Positions 43,021 through 51,979 of a stretch of DNA of 64,000 nt are shown piece after piece; within the stretch, counting starts at the first letter, position 1; each line of letters begins with the position of its first letter. The notes beneath the pieces are model-generated. The model made no database searches. It had not been told where the DNA came from and saw only the letters and a program-made list of their open reading frames with translations. Origin of the DNA: Tamlana carrageenivorans (GTDB lineage Bacteria > Bacteroidota > Bacteroidia > Flavobacteriales > Flavobacteriaceae); NCBI RefSeq assembly GCF_002893765.1, contig NZ_CP025938.1, forward strand, positions 3,181,501 to 3,245,500. The letters are read 5' to 3'. The position numbers and the translations under genes are program-made.

Positions 43021-45975
43021 ATGTACCTCAATTGCCACACATACTATTCGATTCGCTTCGGAACCTTTTCTGAAATAGAACTTTTAGAGCTTGCCCAAAC
43101 GCATGGTGTGCCATCTTTGGTATTAACCGATATCAATAATACTTCAGCTTGTTTGAATTTTATCAGAAAAGCTTCAGATTATAATATCAAACCCATTGTT
43201 GGTATCGATTTTAGAAATGGTGCCACCCAACAGTTTGTGGGAATTGCTAAAAATAATTTGGGGTTTCAGGAATTGAATGAGGTATTATCAAGCTTCAGTC
43301 ATAACAAACAAGTGATTCCTAACGAAGCCCCAGAGTTAAAGAATGCTTATATTATTTATCCTTTTGAAGCCGTTTTAGAACAGGATAAAACCGATTTTAA
43401 AGCCCATGAGTTTATAGGTGTTTCGGTGGCAGAACTTCGGAAACTCCCATTTTCTAAATACATTAAGTACACCCATAAATTAGTCATTCAGCAGCAAGTA
43501 ACCGTCCGCAATAAACGTGATTTTAATGCGCATCGTTTGCTCAGGGCTATCGATAATAACACCCTGTTAAGTAAGCTTCAGAAAACTGAAGAATGTCATC
43601 CAGACGATAGCATGTTGCCGCTTTCCGAATTGGAACAAGCATTTGAAATGTTTCCTTTCATAATCGAAAATACCAAACAACTTCTGGAGCAATGCCACAT
43701 CCATTTTACTTTTGGAGCAAATCGTATTTCCCAAAATCAGCAAACCTATTTAGAGTCAAATGCTGCCGATTACCAGTATCTAGAAAAACTCTGTTACGAG
43801 AAGCTTTCCAAACGCTACAGCCAGCCTAGCACCAAAGTGAAATCCCGATTACAAACCGAACTTCAAACCATAAGTGCCATGGATTTTGTATCGTATTTTC
43901 TTATTAATTACGACATCATCAGCTATGCCAAATCCCAAGGTTATATTCATGTAGGGCGGGGGAGCGGCGCCAATAGTATTGTGGCGTATATTATTGGTAT
44001 AACCGATGTCGATCCTATCGAACTCGATTTGTATTTCGAACGTTTTATCAACCCCTATCGGGCATCGCCACCAGATTTTGATATCGATTTTTCGTGGAAA
44101 GATCGCGAAGATATTACCCAGTATATTTTCAAACGTTTCAAGAATGTGGCTTTATTAGCCACTTACAACACTTTTAAATATCGGGCTGTCGTACGTGAAT
44201 TGGGTAAAGTATTCGGTCTACCCAAAGAGGAAATTGATAAACTGGCAGCCGATAAACACCAAACACAAGCTTTGGACGAGATGTCTAGTTTGGTGATAAA
44301 ATACAGCAAACTCATTCAAGGATTTCCCAATCATTTAAGTGTACATTCTTGTGGTATCCTTATTTTACAAGAGCCCATTCATTATTATTCGGCAACCGAT
44401 TTACCACCAAAAGGTTTCCCAACGGTACAATTTGATATGATTATTGCTGAAGATACCGGCATCTTTAAATTCGATATTCTCGGACAACGTGGCCTTGCAA
44501 AAATCAAGGAAGCCATTGAAATTATTCAGTACAATCGTCCTGAAGCACCGGCTATTGATATTACCCAAGTAGAACAATTTAAAAAAGACCCCAATATCAA
44601 TGCGCTTTTAAAAAGCGGACGAGCCATTGGAGCGTATTATGTCGAATCGCCCGCCATGCGCGGCCTCATGCAAAAACTGCAAACGCAGGATTATATCGGA
44701 CTTGTAGCAGCGAGTTCCATCATCCGCCCAGGCGTGTCCAGTTCGGGGATGAAACAGGAATACATTAAACGCCAGCGTTATCCCGAAACCCGAAAACAAG
44801 CCAATTCGAAACTGTTGGAAATTATGCCAGAAACCTATGGCATTATGGTCTATCAGGAAGATGTGCTCAAAGTTGCTAACCAGTTTGCCGATTTAACTTT
44901 GGGTGAAGCTGATGTACTTCGCCGTGGTATGAGTGGTAAGTTTCGCTCCCTAGCCGAGTTTGTTGCTGTAGAAGAAAAATTCATCAATAATTGTAAAGCC
45001 AAAGGGTATCCAAACGACCTCACCATAACGGTTTGGAACCAGATTAAAAGCTTTGCGGGCTATGCCTTTGCCAAAGGGCATTCGGCGTCCTATGCGGTAG
45101 AGAGTTACCAAAGTCTGTATTTAAAATGCTACTATCCTTTAGAGTTTATGGTAGCAGTACTCAATAACGGTGGCGGATTTTACAGTGCCGAGCATTATAT
45201 TCATGAAGCTAAAATGTGGGGCGCCGAGGTACAAGCACCTTGCATTAATACCAGCGAACATTACAACATCATTAAAGGGAAAACCATTTACTTAGGTTTA
45301 GGCTACCTGAAAAGTTTGGAAACCTTGGTGGTAAAACGTCTGCTTACCGAACGGAATTTTAATGGGCCATTCACATCTTTAGCCGATGTGATAGATCGTG
45401 TTACCATCAGTATCGAACAACTCACCATTCTTATTCGTATCGATGCCTTAAGGTTTACTGGCCAACCCAAAACCGAACTGCTTTGGCAGGCCATTTTTAA
45501 GTGTAATGCCAACAAATCAAAAACAGCACAGGGCAAACTGTTTAAACCGCAACAGAAGACGTTTGTGTTGCCTAGCTTACAGGCTTCGGCTATTGAGGAT
45601 GCTTACGACCAAATGGAACTGCTGGGCTTTCCTCTGTGTTCATATTTCAACCTCATTAATGAAAACTTGCAACCGCATATTAAAGCTAAAGATCTAAAAC
45701 ACCACATCAATACACGCGTATTGTTATATGGGCTGTTGGTTAATACCCGATTTCATAAAACATCACAGGGTAAACGCATCCGTTTTTGCACCTTTACCGA
45801 TCAGGAGGGGCATTATTTTGATACGGTGCATTTCACCAAAGTTGTAAACCAATATCCAATCCACGGTATTGGCGTGTATGCCTGTTATGGTACGGTAACC
45901 GCCGATTTCGATTTTTGTAGTTTGGATATTATTTGGAGTAGGAAACTGGAAGTACTTACAGATCCGAGGGGGTGA
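43021..45975 (+). CDS. dnaE: DNA polymerase III alpha subunit, error-prone DnaE type
   Basis: 984 aa, shorter than replicative DnaE (~1160). PHP domain at residues 1-60 (MYLNCHTYYSIRFGTFSEIE) with a changed metal site (CHTYYS). Polymerase core: HVGRGSGANSIVAYIIGI, the catalytic aspartates in PPDFDIDFSWKDREDITQYI and FKFDILGQRGLAKIKEAI, plus GYAFAKGHSASYAVESYQSL. The C-terminal OB domain is present, but the tau-binding region is missing. Such DnaE forms accompany DinB in damage-inducible mutagenesis. Confidence 0.9.
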   Translation: MYLNCHTYYSIRFGTFSEIELLELAQTHGVPSLVLTDINNTSACLNFIRKASDYNIKPIVGIDFRNGATQQFVGIAKNNLGFQELNEVLSSFSHNKQVIPNEAPELKNAYIIYPFEAVLEQDKTDFKAHEFIGVSVAELRKLPFSKYIKYTHKLVIQQQVTVRNKRDFNAHRLLRAIDNNTLLSKLQKTEECHPDDSMLPLSELEQAFEMFPFIIENTKQLLEQCHIHFTFGANRISQNQQTYLESNAADYQYLEKLCYEKLSKRYSQPSTKVKSRLQTELQTISAMDFVSYFLINYDIISYAKSQGYIHVGRGSGANSIVAYIIGITDVDPIELDLYFERFINPYRASPPDFDIDFSWKDREDITQYIFKRFKNVALLATYNTFKYRAVVRELGKVFGLPKEEIDKLAADKHQTQALDEMSSLVIKYSKLIQGFPNHLSVHSCGILILQEPIHYYSATDLPPKGFPTVQFDMIIAEDTGIFKFDILGQRGLAKIKEAIEIIQYNRPEAPAIDITQVEQFKKDPNINALLKSGRAIGAYYVESPAMRGLMQKLQTQDYIGLVAASSIIRPGVSSSGMKQEYIKRQRYPETRKQANSKLLEIMPETYGIMVYQEDVLKVANQFADLTLGEADVLRRGMSGKFRSLAEFVAVEEKFINNCKAKGYPNDLTITVWNQIKSFAGYAFAKGHSASYAVESYQSLYLKCYYPLEFMVAVLNNGGGFYSAEHYIHEAKMWGAEVQAPCINTSEHYNIIKGKTIYLGLGYLKSLETLVVKRLLTERNFNGPFTSLADVIDRVTISIEQLTILIRIDALRFTGQPKTELLWQAIFKCNANKSKTAQGKLFKPQQKTFVLPSLQASAIEDAYDQMELLGFPLCSYFNLINENLQPHIKAKDLKHHINTRVLLYGLLVNTRFHKTSQGKRIRFCTFTDQEGHYFDTVHFTKVVNQYPIHGIGVYACYGTVTADFDFCSLDIIWSRKLEVLTDPRG

Positions 45976-46024
45976 TATGGGATACAGTCTCACTAAATCA
46001 TTAAGGGATCGTAAACTATTAAAA

Positions 46025-46330
46025 TGATTACAAGTTTTTAAGTTCCACCGTTCCAGTAAATATTGGGTTTAAAAGTTTTGATTCGGCAAGTTCTGATAAG
46101 AATACTTTCACTAAGAAATTTTCTTTAGAAATGACTCGCTGTCCCGCCCCTTTTCCTTTATCAAGTTCCTGAATACTTTGTTTTAATTCAGATTGCTCTG
46201 ATAAAGTTAATTCGTCCCAAAAGCCCACTTTTTACTTATTCACTAAGTCAGCTAACTTTTGGATGAAATCAGTATTTTTAGTCTCCAAAATTGTTTCTAG
46301 CAGTTCAATTTTTGCTGTTCGAATATCCAT
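46025..46330 (-). pseudogene. Decayed type II toxin-antitoxin pair
   Basis: The antitoxin begins MDIRTAKIELLETILETKNT at 46330, meets TAA at 46234-46232, then continues in the same frame as KVGFWDELTLSEQSELKQSI (a GTG could restart it at 46228). A 1-base frameshift near 46140 cuts the normal ending, recovered in another frame as SESFLKKIS plus stop. Next to it, GTGAAAGTATTC begins a RelE/ParE-like toxin start (VKVFLSELAESKLL, WNLKTC in another frame), also truncated. Both genes are dead. Confidence 0.7.
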
Positions 46331-46423
46331 TTTAATAAAAACTACAAAAATATAATTTAGTTCGTTTTTTTTTGTTCGTATCAAGCCAACAGATAAGTCG
46401 AGCCAATAAGATTCTAAATAATT

Positions 46424-47575
46424 TTACTCAACCCCTTCCAATAGTCTAGATATTTCAATAGCGGGATACCAAGCAGATACGTTGGCATCATCAATAGATA
46501 ATGCGAAGGTGTATTGGTTAGGTATCACGGTAGCAACATAAGATTGATAACCAAACGATTGCCCGCCATGACCATAAGAAAGATCCATGATGTTTATAAT
46601 GCCTTTACCATAAGTAATGGCTCCTGGTATCATGGTTTTAAAATCATCGTTTTTAACACTTTTTATCGTATTGGGATCTTCAAACAGCAAACCTTTATTC
46701 CAGACCGCTATAAGTGTTTGCATATCTTCTAAATTTGACAAAATTTCTCCTGCAGGCCCTGCCAGAGTGAAAGGCATAAGTGTAATAGTATCTTTATAAT
46801 AGCCCCGAGGTCTTTTATTTTCTGGATATAAAGATCCAAAATAGGTGTGATTAAGTTCTAGCGGGTTTATAATGTGCTCCTTGATATAATCTTGGTAGCT
46901 TTTATGAGCAAGTTTTTCAATAAGTAATCCCAATAAAATATAATTGGTATTGCTGTATTTAAATTTTGTTCCAGGGATAAAGAGGTCTTTATTGGGATTG
47001 GCCTTTGCTATATCAATAAGGTTTTCTGACGTAAATTTTTGAGAAGGGTCACTATGCATGCTTAATTCCTTTTCTTCGTCATCTAAAAAATAATCAGGTA
47101 GCCCAGAAGAATGGTTTAATAGGTTTACCACCTTTACCGAATCGATATAATTTACACCATCAATTACAAGTAAATCTTGATACCATTTGTTATTAGGTAA
47201 AATAGAGGTGAGGTAATCGTCTAGGTTTAATTTATTTTGTTCTACAAGCTGAAGAATGGATGTGGCAGTAAAAATTTTAGTGCAACTTCCAATTTCAAAC
47301 AAATCATCAAATTGAGTTGTTTTCGAGTTTTTTCTAGCATCAAATCCGCTGTAATAAGGGAATGTGTTCGGACCTTTAATAATAGCCTTCATGGTGCAGC
47401 CATTGGTTTTGGCAACCTTTACAACTAGCGTGTCCAATAGTGCTTTTATAGAGTCTGAAATCTGTATTTGGGGCGTTTCAAGCTTAGATTTAATCGAGAT
47501 ATTGGTAGCTGCCGTATTTTCTTTACAAGAAACTATGGTAATAAGAAAAGCAATTAAAAGGGTGATTTTTTTCAT
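46424..47575 (-). CDS. Secreted serine hydrolase, beta-lactamase (class C/PBP) fold
   Basis: 383 aa with a lipoprotein signal (LLIAFLITIVSCKENTA; Cys17). The SxxK motif is in IGSCTKIFTATSILQL, the YxN motif in GTKFKYSNTNYILLGLL, and the final HGG/GHGGQS block in LSYGHGGQSFGYQSYVATVI. This is the serine beta-lactamase-like family (COG1680), usually peptidases or esterases of the periplasm. Substrate unknown. Monocistronic. Confidence 0.9.
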   Translation of the reverse strand: MKKITLLIAFLITIVSCKENTAATNISIKSKLETPQIQISDSIKALLDTLVVKVAKTNGCTMKAIIKGPNTFPYYSGFDARKNSKTTQFDDLFEIGSCTKIFTATSILQLVEQNKLNLDDYLTSILPNNKWYQDLLVIDGVNYIDSVKVVNLLNHSSGLPDYFLDDEEKELSMHSDPSQKFTSENLIDIAKANPNKDLFIPGTKFKYSNTNYILLGLLIEKLAHKSYQDYIKEHIINPLELNHTYFGSLYPENKRPRGYYKDTITLMPFTLAGPAGEILSNLEDMQTLIAVWNKGLLFEDPNTIKSVKNDDFKTMIPGAITYGKGIINIMDLSYGHGGQSFGYQSYVATVIPNQYTFALSIDDANVSAWYPAIEISRLLEGVE

Positions 47576-47657
47576 GAGTTTGATTTAAAATGAGAATATA
47601 ATCAATTTATAGAACTTAAATTTAAGGATATCATGAAAATAAATAGATAAAAAATCA

Positions 47658-48990
47658 ATAGCGTCCAAAACGCTTAAAAAGAGAAAGGGATTTTGTATCT
47701 CAAAATATTATTTTTGAGTTGCACAACAAAAAATAACCTTTCTCCATGACAAATATAACATTGTTCTCTCAGATAATCTCCAAATTAGACCGTTCTAGTT
47801 TTTCTAAACTTGTAAAAGCCAAGGGAACAGATAAACATCAAAAAGGATTTAATAGTTGGACACATTTAGTCTCCATGTTGTTTTGTCAATTTGCAAAAAG
47901 TCAATCCGTCCGAGATATAAGTAATGGACTTCGCTCTGCCACAGGAAACCTTAATCATTTAGGCATACAGAAAGCACCTTCTAAATCAACGATAAGCTAT
48001 CAAAACAAACATCGAGACTGGACGCTTTATCGAGATTACTACTATGTTCTTTTAAAAAGTTTTGGACAGCACCCTCACTTAAAACGTGTTAAATTCAAAA
48101 TTAAATCCAAGATATTTCTATTAGATTCTACAACGATAAGTCTATGTTTAAGTCTCTTTGATTGGGCAAAATACAAAACCCACAAAGGAGCTGTAAAAAT
48201 GCACACCTTGCTTGATTATGATGGTAATTTACCGCACTATGTAAATATTAGCGATGGTAAAACAGCAGATAATAAAGGAGCTTACGATATTCCTTTGATT
48301 AGCCGTTCGGTTATTGTCGCAGATCGATTTTATAATGATTTTTCGTTACTTAACGTTTGGGACAGCAACCAAGTGTTTTTTGTAATTAGGCACAAAGAAA
48401 ACATCCAATTTAAGAGTATTAAAGAAAAAGAATTGCCAGAAAATAGACATCATCATGTTTTAAAAGATGAAATCATTGAGCTAACAGGGGCTAAATCAAA
48501 AACAAAATACCCAAAGAAGCTACGTAGAATAGCTGTATGGGACGATAAAAATAACCAGGAAATAGAACTTATTACCAACCAAATGTCTTGGACAGCAAAC
48601 ACAATTAGCCAACTCTACAAAGCTAGATGGGATATTGAGATATTCTTTAGAGACATCAAACAACAGCTACATATTAAATCGTTTATAGGAACTTCTGAAA
48701 ATGCTGTAATGATACAAATATGGACGGCTCTTATTACTATACTCATCCTAAAAGCCTTAAAAGCAAATGCAAAATATAATTGGTACTTGTCCAATTTAGT
48801 AGCTTTTATAAGACTTAACCTTTTTGTCAAAGTGGATTTGCAAAAATGGATTGATAGCCCTTTTAACGAGCAGCCTCCCCCCAAACAAAATTATACACAA
48901 GGGGTTCTTTTTTGAAAAAGATAAAAAACATGGCTAATTACCAGTAAAATCGTTGACTTTTGATTAGATCAAAAATGTTTAGGACAGGAT
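47658..48990 (+). mobile_element. IS4 family insertion sequence (1333 bp), copy 2
   Basis: Identical length and near-identical sequence to copy 1. It runs from ATAGCGTCCAAAACGC to the ..TTAGGACAGGAT end. There is no target duplication: the right side is fused directly to an internal site of an IS30 copy. This suggests a deletion or recombination after insertion. Confidence 0.92.
47746..48915 (+). CDS. IS4 family transposase, intact
   Basis: 389 aa. Core: KIFLLDSTTISLCLSLFDWA (D), RSVIVADRFYNDFSLL (D) and the YKARWDIEIFFRDIKQQL signature (E). Unlike copy 1 it has CAG rather than TAG at the Gln after DDKNN, and Asp rather than Gly in TLLDYDGN. Presumably the active donor. Confidence 0.93.
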   Translation: MTNITLFSQIISKLDRSSFSKLVKAKGTDKHQKGFNSWTHLVSMLFCQFAKSQSVRDISNGLRSATGNLNHLGIQKAPSKSTISYQNKHRDWTLYRDYYYVLLKSFGQHPHLKRVKFKIKSKIFLLDSTTISLCLSLFDWAKYKTHKGAVKMHTLLDYDGNLPHYVNISDGKTADNKGAYDIPLISRSVIVADRFYNDFSLLNVWDSNQVFFVIRHKENIQFKSIKEKELPENRHHHVLKDEIIELTGAKSKTKYPKKLRRIAVWDDKNNQEIELITNQMSWTANTISQLYKARWDIEIFFRDIKQQLHIKSFIGTSENAVMIQIWTALITILILKALKANAKYNWYLSNLVAFIRLNLFVKVDLQKWIDSPFNEQPPPKQNYTQGVLF

Positions 48991-49979
48991 TGTTCTTTTA
49001 TCATAACTTCATTAGGGGTTTTAAATCCAATAATTTTACGAGGTCTATTGTTTAATTTTTCTTGAATTTCGATGAATGTATTTAAGTCAATTTTGTTAAA
49101 ATCTGTTCCTTTTGGGAGGTACCTTCTGATGAGTCCGTTAGTGTTTTCATTGGTACCTCTTTCCCAAGAAGAATAGGGGTGTGCAAAGTAAATTTTCATA
49201 CCTGTTTTCTTGGTAATTGTTTCGTGTCTTGCCATTTCAATTCCATTATCGTAGGTCATAGATTTTTTGAATATGGGATCTAGTTTGTTAAGTTCTTTAG
49301 AAAACATTTTAGCAATTTCCTTAGAGTTCCTGGCTTTTAGTTTGATAATTAATGTATATCTAGATTTGCGTTCTACGATAGTTCCAATAGCCGATTTTTG
49401 ATCCTTCCCAATCATTAAATCTCCTTCCCAGTGTCCGATTTCATTTCTTAGGTTAATATGCTCGGGCCTTAGGTCTATACTGACTTGGTTTAATATTTTA
49501 GATCCTGTTCTGCGTCTTTTTTTAGAGGGTCTACGTCTTGTTTTTTTGCGTACGAGGAGTTTAATTAGTTTTTTATTTAAACTAGCTTGAGGCTTTGCAT
49601 ATATGTACCTATAAATTGATTCGTGAGAAATAGACATTATAGGATCATTTGGGAATTCTTCTTTTAGTCTTCCAGCAATTTGTTCAGGAGTCCATTGTGA
49701 TAATAAGCCCCTATAGACATAAATTCGAAGTCTAGGGTACTTAGATATTTTATCAATATTTCTTTTGTTTAGGTAATCATCTTTGGCGCACCAATGAGCT
49801 AGTTCTGCTGAGTATTTATCTCTATCTGTTTGCACCCATTTATTAACTTCTCTTGTAACCGTAGATCGAGCTCTGTTAATGGTTATAGCGATGTATGATT
49901 TATTCTTTTTTTCAGTTAAAAGAGTCTCAATCTGTATTCTTTCTTTAAGGGTAAGTCTACCTGTTTTTTTTCGTACCAT
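48969..49979 (-). CDS. IS30 transposase with altered C-terminus
   Basis: 336 codons; identical to copy 1 through residue ~329, then the normal LKIVA ending is replaced by QSCPKHF read from the IS4 end. All DDE blocks are intact. Since one terminal repeat is lost, the element cannot move as a unit, though the protein may act in trans. Confidence 0.9.
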   Translation of the reverse strand: MVRKKTGRLTLKERIQIETLLTEKKNKSYIAITINRARSTVTREVNKWVQTDRDKYSAELAHWCAKDDYLNKRNIDKISKYPRLRIYVYRGLLSQWTPEQIAGRLKEEFPNDPIMSISHESIYRYIYAKPQASLNKKLIKLLVRKKTRRRPSKKRRRTGSKILNQVSIDLRPEHINLRNEIGHWEGDLMIGKDQKSAIGTIVERKSRYTLIIKLKARNSKEIAKMFSKELNKLDPIFKKSMTYDNGIEMARHETITKKTGMKIYFAHPYSSWERGTNENTNGLIRRYLPKGTDFNKIDLNTFIEIQEKLNNRPRKIIGFKTPNEVMIKEQSCPKHF

Positions 49980-50028
49980 AATTACAAATCTATTAATTTA
50001 GATTTGTTGCGTTAAGTTCTTGAATACG
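48991..50028 (-). mobile_element. IS30 element, copy 3, right-truncated
   Basis: The 3' end (about 55 bp) with its inverted repeat is missing, replaced by the IS4 end at 48990. The other end has the usual TTGAATACG terminus at 50028. Confidence 0.9.
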
Positions 50029-50050
50029 AGATTTTTTGGTCAAATGTTTT

Positions 50051-50180
50051 ACAACGTTGTTGTATAAGCTTTGTTGCGTTGGTTTGGTAGTAAAGTTAAT
50101 AAATAATTACTGACCAATAAATTCCGCGAAGACTTTCGAAAGTAAGCAAAAAGCCAGCAATAAAGTTTATACGGTGTTGC
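50051..50180 (-). repeat. Structured intergenic repeat, copy C (cassette-site-like)
   Basis: 130 bp, from ACAACGTTG to CGGTGTTGC on the + strand. Shares TTCCGCGAAGACTTTCG, CCAGCAATAAAG and TTTATACGGTGTTG with copies A, B and D, though the apical stem is worn. It lies 72 bp from the stop of the adjacent minus-strand gene. Confidence 0.7.
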
Positions 50181-50252
50181 CAAATAGTTGCTTTTCCATT
50201 AAGACTTTTTGTTTTTTAATTCAATAATTTTTCCCATATTTTATAATTTTAT

Positions 50253-51029
50253 TCATTTGGAAATTATTCGTTTTTTATATGCTTTTGCTTTTGATATAAT
50301 AAAGTTCAAAATTTTAATTTTGTCATTTAATTTAATAACTTTCCAAAATTCATCATCATCTTCACAATAGATAATAAAAGTGTCTATTTCATCTTTTGGG
50401 ATATTTAAAACATCTGTATAAATAAATTTTGAATATGAAGAAAAAACTTCTTTTGATTGATTATCTTTTTTAAAAATAGTTTGTAATTTTTTATTTTTTT
50501 TTGATCTTCCAGAAACCTTGTTAATGAAATTATTGATAGGTCCCATATTATCACTTAAAGTGTATATTTTAAATTCAAAAGGTGTTTTTTTAGGAGTATT
50601 TGCGTACGGTAATTTTAAACTTACAGCATTAACTTTTGATGAATTATCTTTAACTTTTTTTAGGTCGAGTATTAACGAACCTGTCATATTTTTTTCTAAT
50701 GAAATTTCATCTAATTCATAAATTACTTCTATTAATTCTACTATAATTTTTTTAGAGCTAATTTTTAATTTATCAATTATAATTTTTTTTTCGCCAAATT
50801 GTATGCCAGAAAAAATTAATGTATCATTTAATCTTACCAGAGATGTAAATGACCCTTTAGTATCGCTTAAAGTAAAATTGTTACTTCTTTTATTATAAAT
50901 ATAAATATTTTCTTTGTTTTCAATTTCACCAACAATTTGTCCTTTAATAAAAGTTTCACTTTGAGCGTAATTATTTAATTGAAAAGCTAAAACAAAAATT
51001 AAAAAACTAATTTTTTTTCTAATGTTCAT
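50253..51029 (-). CDS. Secreted protein with carboxypeptidase-regulatory-like domain
   Basis: 258 aa with a signal peptide (SFLIFVLAFQLNNYAQS, residues ~8-24), then a short CarboxypepD-reg-like domain (~27-100: FIKGQIVGEIENKENIYIYN ... SDTKGSFTSLVRLNDTLIFS). The C-terminal ~150 residues are Lys-rich and AT-biased without a recognised domain. It follows the paralogous gene by only 4 bp and is probably co-transcribed with it. Function unknown; a surface role in the envelope or with a TonB system is possible. Confidence 0.75.
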   Translation of the reverse strand: MNIRKKISFLIFVLAFQLNNYAQSETFIKGQIVGEIENKENIYIYNKRSNNFTLSDTKGSFTSLVRLNDTLIFSGIQFGEKKIIIDKLKISSKKIIVELIEVIYELDEISLEKNMTGSLILDLKKVKDNSSKVNAVSLKLPYANTPKKTPFEFKIYTLSDNMGPINNFINKVSGRSKKNKKLQTIFKKDNQSKEVFSSYSKFIYTDVLNIPKDEIDTFIIYCEDDDEFWKVIKLNDKIKILNFIISKAKAYKKRIISK

Positions 51030-51033
51030 TCTA

Positions 51034-51894
51034 TTATTGTTTGAACTCCAAAATCATAGGTGTAGAAATCATTTTATATTTTTTCCATTTAGACTGAGAA
51101 CCATATTTGTAGTAATGCACTGAACTAAATGAAGGAATTAGCATTGGTAAACTTAATTTATTACCATCCTCTGAACCTTCAATCCATTCTACTGTTATAA
51201 TAATATTTTCTTTTATGTTAATATCATAATCTGTTAAATCAACATTAATCCAACCTGACGATTTGTTTTTAACTTCAACAAAAATATTTTCTTTGTTAAT
51301 ATTTTTATGTGGAAGATTATCTTTTATTGTGTATAGTTTAATCCTAAATATTATTTTTTCAAAATTGTTGTTTTTAATAAAAAATTTATACTTATTGAGT
51401 GTACTTGCCTTTTTTTTTCCAAGTGAAAACTTCCTCCCAATTTCTGCGCCTAAATTTTGATTTTTTGCTTTTGGTATTGAAAAAAAGACTTCATTTTTTG
51501 ATCTTGATTTTTTCTTACCTTTAATATACAGTTTACTATTCTTATTAGAAGATAATATAATTTCTTCAAGTTCTTCTGTATAATTATTTAAAACTACATT
51601 TATTTTTGAGTTTGATATTATGTTTTTAATTAGTAAATCCTTTGTTTCATAACCCAAAGAAGATATTCTTAAAGTATCATTGGCCATTGAGTTGTCAATA
51701 TTGAATTTAAAAATTCCTTTACCGTTTGTTACTGTTCCTACATATTTATTTATTACACCAATATTTACATATTGTAATGGTATGTTTAGACTGTCAGTAA
51801 CCTTACCTGTAATAGTAATACTTTGTGAATAAATAAAATTAAAACTACAAATTAATATAATAATTAATCTGAATTTAAGGATGTTATTTTTCAT
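51034..51894 (-). CDS. Secreted protein with carboxypeptidase-regulatory-like domain
   Basis: 286 aa with a signal peptide (IIILICSFNFIYSQ) and a carboxypeptidase regulatory-like domain at ~24-100 (ITITGKVTDSLNIPLQYVNI, GVINKYVGTVTNGKGIFKFN). The rest has a beta-sandwich-like region with VEVKNKSSGWINVDLTDYDI and IIITVEWIEGSEDG. Very AT-rich, unlike the core genes, so probably acquired. It is the first gene of a two-gene unit with the neighbour at 50253. Confidence 0.8.
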   Translation of the reverse strand: MKNNILKFRLIIILICSFNFIYSQSITITGKVTDSLNIPLQYVNIGVINKYVGTVTNGKGIFKFNIDNSMANDTLRISSLGYETKDLLIKNIISNSKINVVLNNYTEELEEIILSSNKNSKLYIKGKKKSRSKNEVFFSIPKAKNQNLGAEIGRKFSLGKKKASTLNKYKFFIKNNNFEKIIFRIKLYTIKDNLPHKNINKENIFVEVKNKSSGWINVDLTDYDINIKENIIITVEWIEGSEDGNKLSLPMLIPSFSSVHYYKYGSQSKWKKYKMISTPMILEFKQ

Positions 51895-51979
51895 AATTTA
51901 TATTAGTATATTTTTATTTTTAAGTTCAATAAGTAAATTAGATTCTATTTGAGAAAATCTATTCTGTTTTATTTGTGAA

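Noticed and set aside
46028..46228. A real 66-aa gene starting at GTG
   Set aside because: Upstream residues in the same frame complete the antitoxin N-terminus, and the C-terminus is out of frame relative to the family ending.
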